In this document: positions 62,944 to 64,000 of the stretch, one piece after another
Numbering within the stretch: position 1 is the first letter of the stretch
Layout: every line of letters begins with the position of its first letter
Translations under genes and position numbers: made by a program
The notes under the pieces: generated by a model
What the model saw: only the letters and a program-made list of their open reading frames with translations
Database searches by the model: none
Told to the model about the DNA's origin: nothing
NCBI GenBank assembly: GCA_902774815.1
Contig: CACYJV010000016.1
Span: forward strand, 17,501 to 81,500
Reading direction: 5' to 3'
Origin: an uncultured Prevotellaceae bacterium
Lineage (GTDB): Bacteria; Bacteroidota; Bacteroidia; Bacteroidales; Bacteroidaceae
DNA length: 64,000 nucleotides

Positions 62944-63852
62944 ATGGCAAACGAACAGATTAACTACATCAGTAAGATTGACGAGGTACTGAAAAAGTAT
63001 AACCTCGAAGTGGACGATGCACAGGTAAAAGAGGCTGTCTTGAAGATTATTGCCGAGAAAGTGCCACAGAACGACACGCCGGAAGTGAAGAAATTCCTGT
63101 TTGGAAGCATTGAGTTAACCACGTTAAAAACCACCGATAGCGACGAAAGTGTGATGGCTTTCACCGAGCGAGTGAACGACTTCGATGCCCAATACCCTGA
63201 CCTACCCCACGTGGCTACCATCTGTGTCTATCCATGTTTTGCCAAAACTGTCAGCGAAACACTGGAGGTTGACGGCGTTGAAGTGGCCTGTGTCAGCGGC
63301 AGCTTCCCCTCTTCCCAGGCTCTGATCGAGGTGAAAGTGGCCGAAACTGCACTTGCCGTGAAGGACGGAGCTACTGAAATCGACATCGTAATGCCCGTAG
63401 GCAAATTCCTGAGTGGCGACTATGAGAGCGTTGTCGACGACATTGCTGAACTGAAACAGACGTGCGGCGAAGACGTAGCCATGAAGGTTATCCTCGAGAC
63501 AGGCGACCTTGTGACAGGCTCAAACATCAAAAAAGCCTCGATTTTATCGATGTATGCAGGTGGCGACTACATCAAAACATCGACTGGAAAGGAGAAAATC
63601 TCAGCCACACCCGAGGCTGCTTACGTCATGTGTCAGGCCATTAAGGAGTATTACGATGAGACAGGCATTCAGATAGGCTTCAAGCCTGCTGGCGGTATCA
63701 ATACTGTTACCGATGCGCTGACCTACTATACCATCGTGAAAGAGGTGCTTGGCAAGAAGTGGCTGACTAACAAGTGGTTCCGCATGGGCACATCGCGCCT
63801 TGCCAACCTGCTGCTAAGCGAGATTGTTGGCGAAGAAACGAAATTCTTTTAA
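62944..63852 (+). CDS. deoC: Deoxyribose-phosphate aldolase
   Basis: 302 residues, longer than the E. coli enzyme as in other Bacteroidetes. It splits 2-deoxyribose-5-phosphate into glyceraldehyde-3-phosphate and acetaldehyde in deoxynucleoside breakdown. The Schiff-base lysine region is YIKTSTGKEKISATPEA; an earlier lysine lies in 'DVAMKVILETGDL', and 'VCVSGSFPSSQ'-like sequence (here VACVSGSFPSSQALIEVK) is family-typical. It ends the block; 148 nt follow to the window edge. Confidence 0.95.
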   Translation: MANEQINYISKIDEVLKKYNLEVDDAQVKEAVLKIIAEKVPQNDTPEVKKFLFGSIELTTLKTTDSDESVMAFTERVNDFDAQYPDLPHVATICVYPCFAKTVSETLEVDGVEVACVSGSFPSSQALIEVKVAETALAVKDGATEIDIVMPVGKFLSGDYESVVDDIAELKQTCGEDVAMKVILETGDLVTGSNIKKASILSMYAGGDYIKTSTGKEKISATPEAAYVMCQAIKEYYDETGIQIGFKPAGGINTVTDALTYYTIVKEVLGKKWLTNKWFRMGTSRLANLLLSEIVGEETKFF

Positions 63853-63899
63853 GACTAATATTTACTGATAAAAGCATTTTAGCAACGTCATTACCTATA

Positions 63900-64000
63900 T
63901 AAATTAACGTGAGTTCGACGTAAGAGTTATGCAATTAGTTTGCTTTTGTCAATGATTTCAATATTCATTGACGGCTTTTTGGGCAGTAGATTGTAGGCAA
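63900..64000 (-). mobile_element. End of a probable insertion sequence (cut by window edge)
   Basis: Beyond the coding fragment below, GTGAGTTCGACGTAA (63909-63923) sits just outside the stop codon and could belong to an IS end. The other end is outside the window, so terminal repeats and target duplication cannot be verified. Confidence 0.4.
63927..64000 (-). CDS. C-terminal end of a probable transposase (5' part outside window)
   Basis: On the minus strand a frame open from the window edge reads AYNLLPKKPSMNIEIIDKS, then KLIA and a TAA stop at 63927-63929. The 'AYxxLPKKPS' ending is like the C-termini I recall from IS982-type transposases of Bacteroidetes. Only 23 full codons are visible, so the family is tentative. 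A stem (GTCAATGA/TCATTGAC, 63948-63972) lies inside it. Confidence 0.4.
   Translation of the reverse strand, partial: AYNLLPKKPSMNIEIIDKSKLIA

Noticed and set aside
1-64000. tRNA or rRNA genes
   Set aside because: Spacers were read for cloverleaf and CCA-type ends and rRNA-like stretches; none recognised by eye, though a covariance search was not possible.

Overview
The window looks like a chromosomal segment of a Bacteroidales bacterium, most likely Prevotella or a close relative. Three things point there. Start sites are preceded by Bacteroidetes-type promoters (TTTG, 19-20 bp, TAnnTTTG) instead of classical -35/-10 boxes or strong Shine-Dalgarno sequences. Many secreted proteins end in a type IX secretion (T9SS) style tail, 'YDLxGR ... 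LPKGIYIVGGKKVVVK'. Gene content is also typical: an FrdCAB fumarate reductase/succinate dehydrogenase, a hybrid two-component regulator ending in an AraC domain, PL11 and CE1-like polysaccharide enzymes, and the mnmG-apt-uvrC-dtd-mazG-deoC block.

Layout. 0-5.3 kb: secreted proteins (endonuclease I family nuclease cut by the window edge, M6 metalloprotease, dockerin-bearing protein) sharing an accessory module, followed by a PG_1098-type methyltransferase. 6.9-13.4 kb: OmpA protein, acetyltransferase-like protein, four-helix-bundle protein, topoisomerase IV subunit B and an S41 protease. 13.5-20.7 kb: DEAD-box helicase, PL11 rhamnogalacturonan lyase, dusB, an Rhs-YbeY chimera and a LolA-like protein. 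20.7-30.2 kb: a secretome island with two large HExxH-type putative proteases, a short tail-bearing protein and a 1409-residue multidomain surface protein. 30.5-34.2 kb: dprA, a flavodiiron protein and an acyltransferase. 34.2-34.85 kb: a gene-free region with a tandem 21-22 bp repeat array. 34.9-43.1 kb: a run of minus-strand genes (LOG protein, beta-barrel, DUF3267, CE1-like esterase, acyltransferase, frdBAC). 43.3-57.2 kb: P-loop/CYTH protein, ybeY, coaD, hybrid histidine kinase, lipoproteins, flavin reductase, a frameshifted CAT gene, pgeF and ogt. 57.3-63.9 kb: mnmG, apt, uvrC, dtd, a small membrane protein, a MazG-like protein and deoC, with two perfect parS sites flanking apt. The right edge enters a probable IS transposase gene on the minus strand.

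Several genes plausibly act together. The secreted nuclease, proteases, lyase and esterase suit extracellular breakdown of nucleic acid, protein and plant polysaccharide, exported through Sec and then T9SS. FrdCAB and the flavodiiron protein suit anaerobic fumarate respiration with oxygen/NO detoxification. The housekeeping block covers tRNA modification, purine salvage, DNA repair, D-aminoacyl-tRNA proofreading and nucleotide turnover.

The most unusual feature is how far non-coding repeats have entered genes. A 33-bp-arm palindromic element sits in frame inside a methyltransferase gene. Low-complexity intergenic repeats form part of T9SS tails and the N-terminus of topoisomerase IV subunit B. 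An Rhs core fragment is fused in frame to the catalytic half of a second YbeY. The 34.3 kb repeat array and the parS pair also merit attention.
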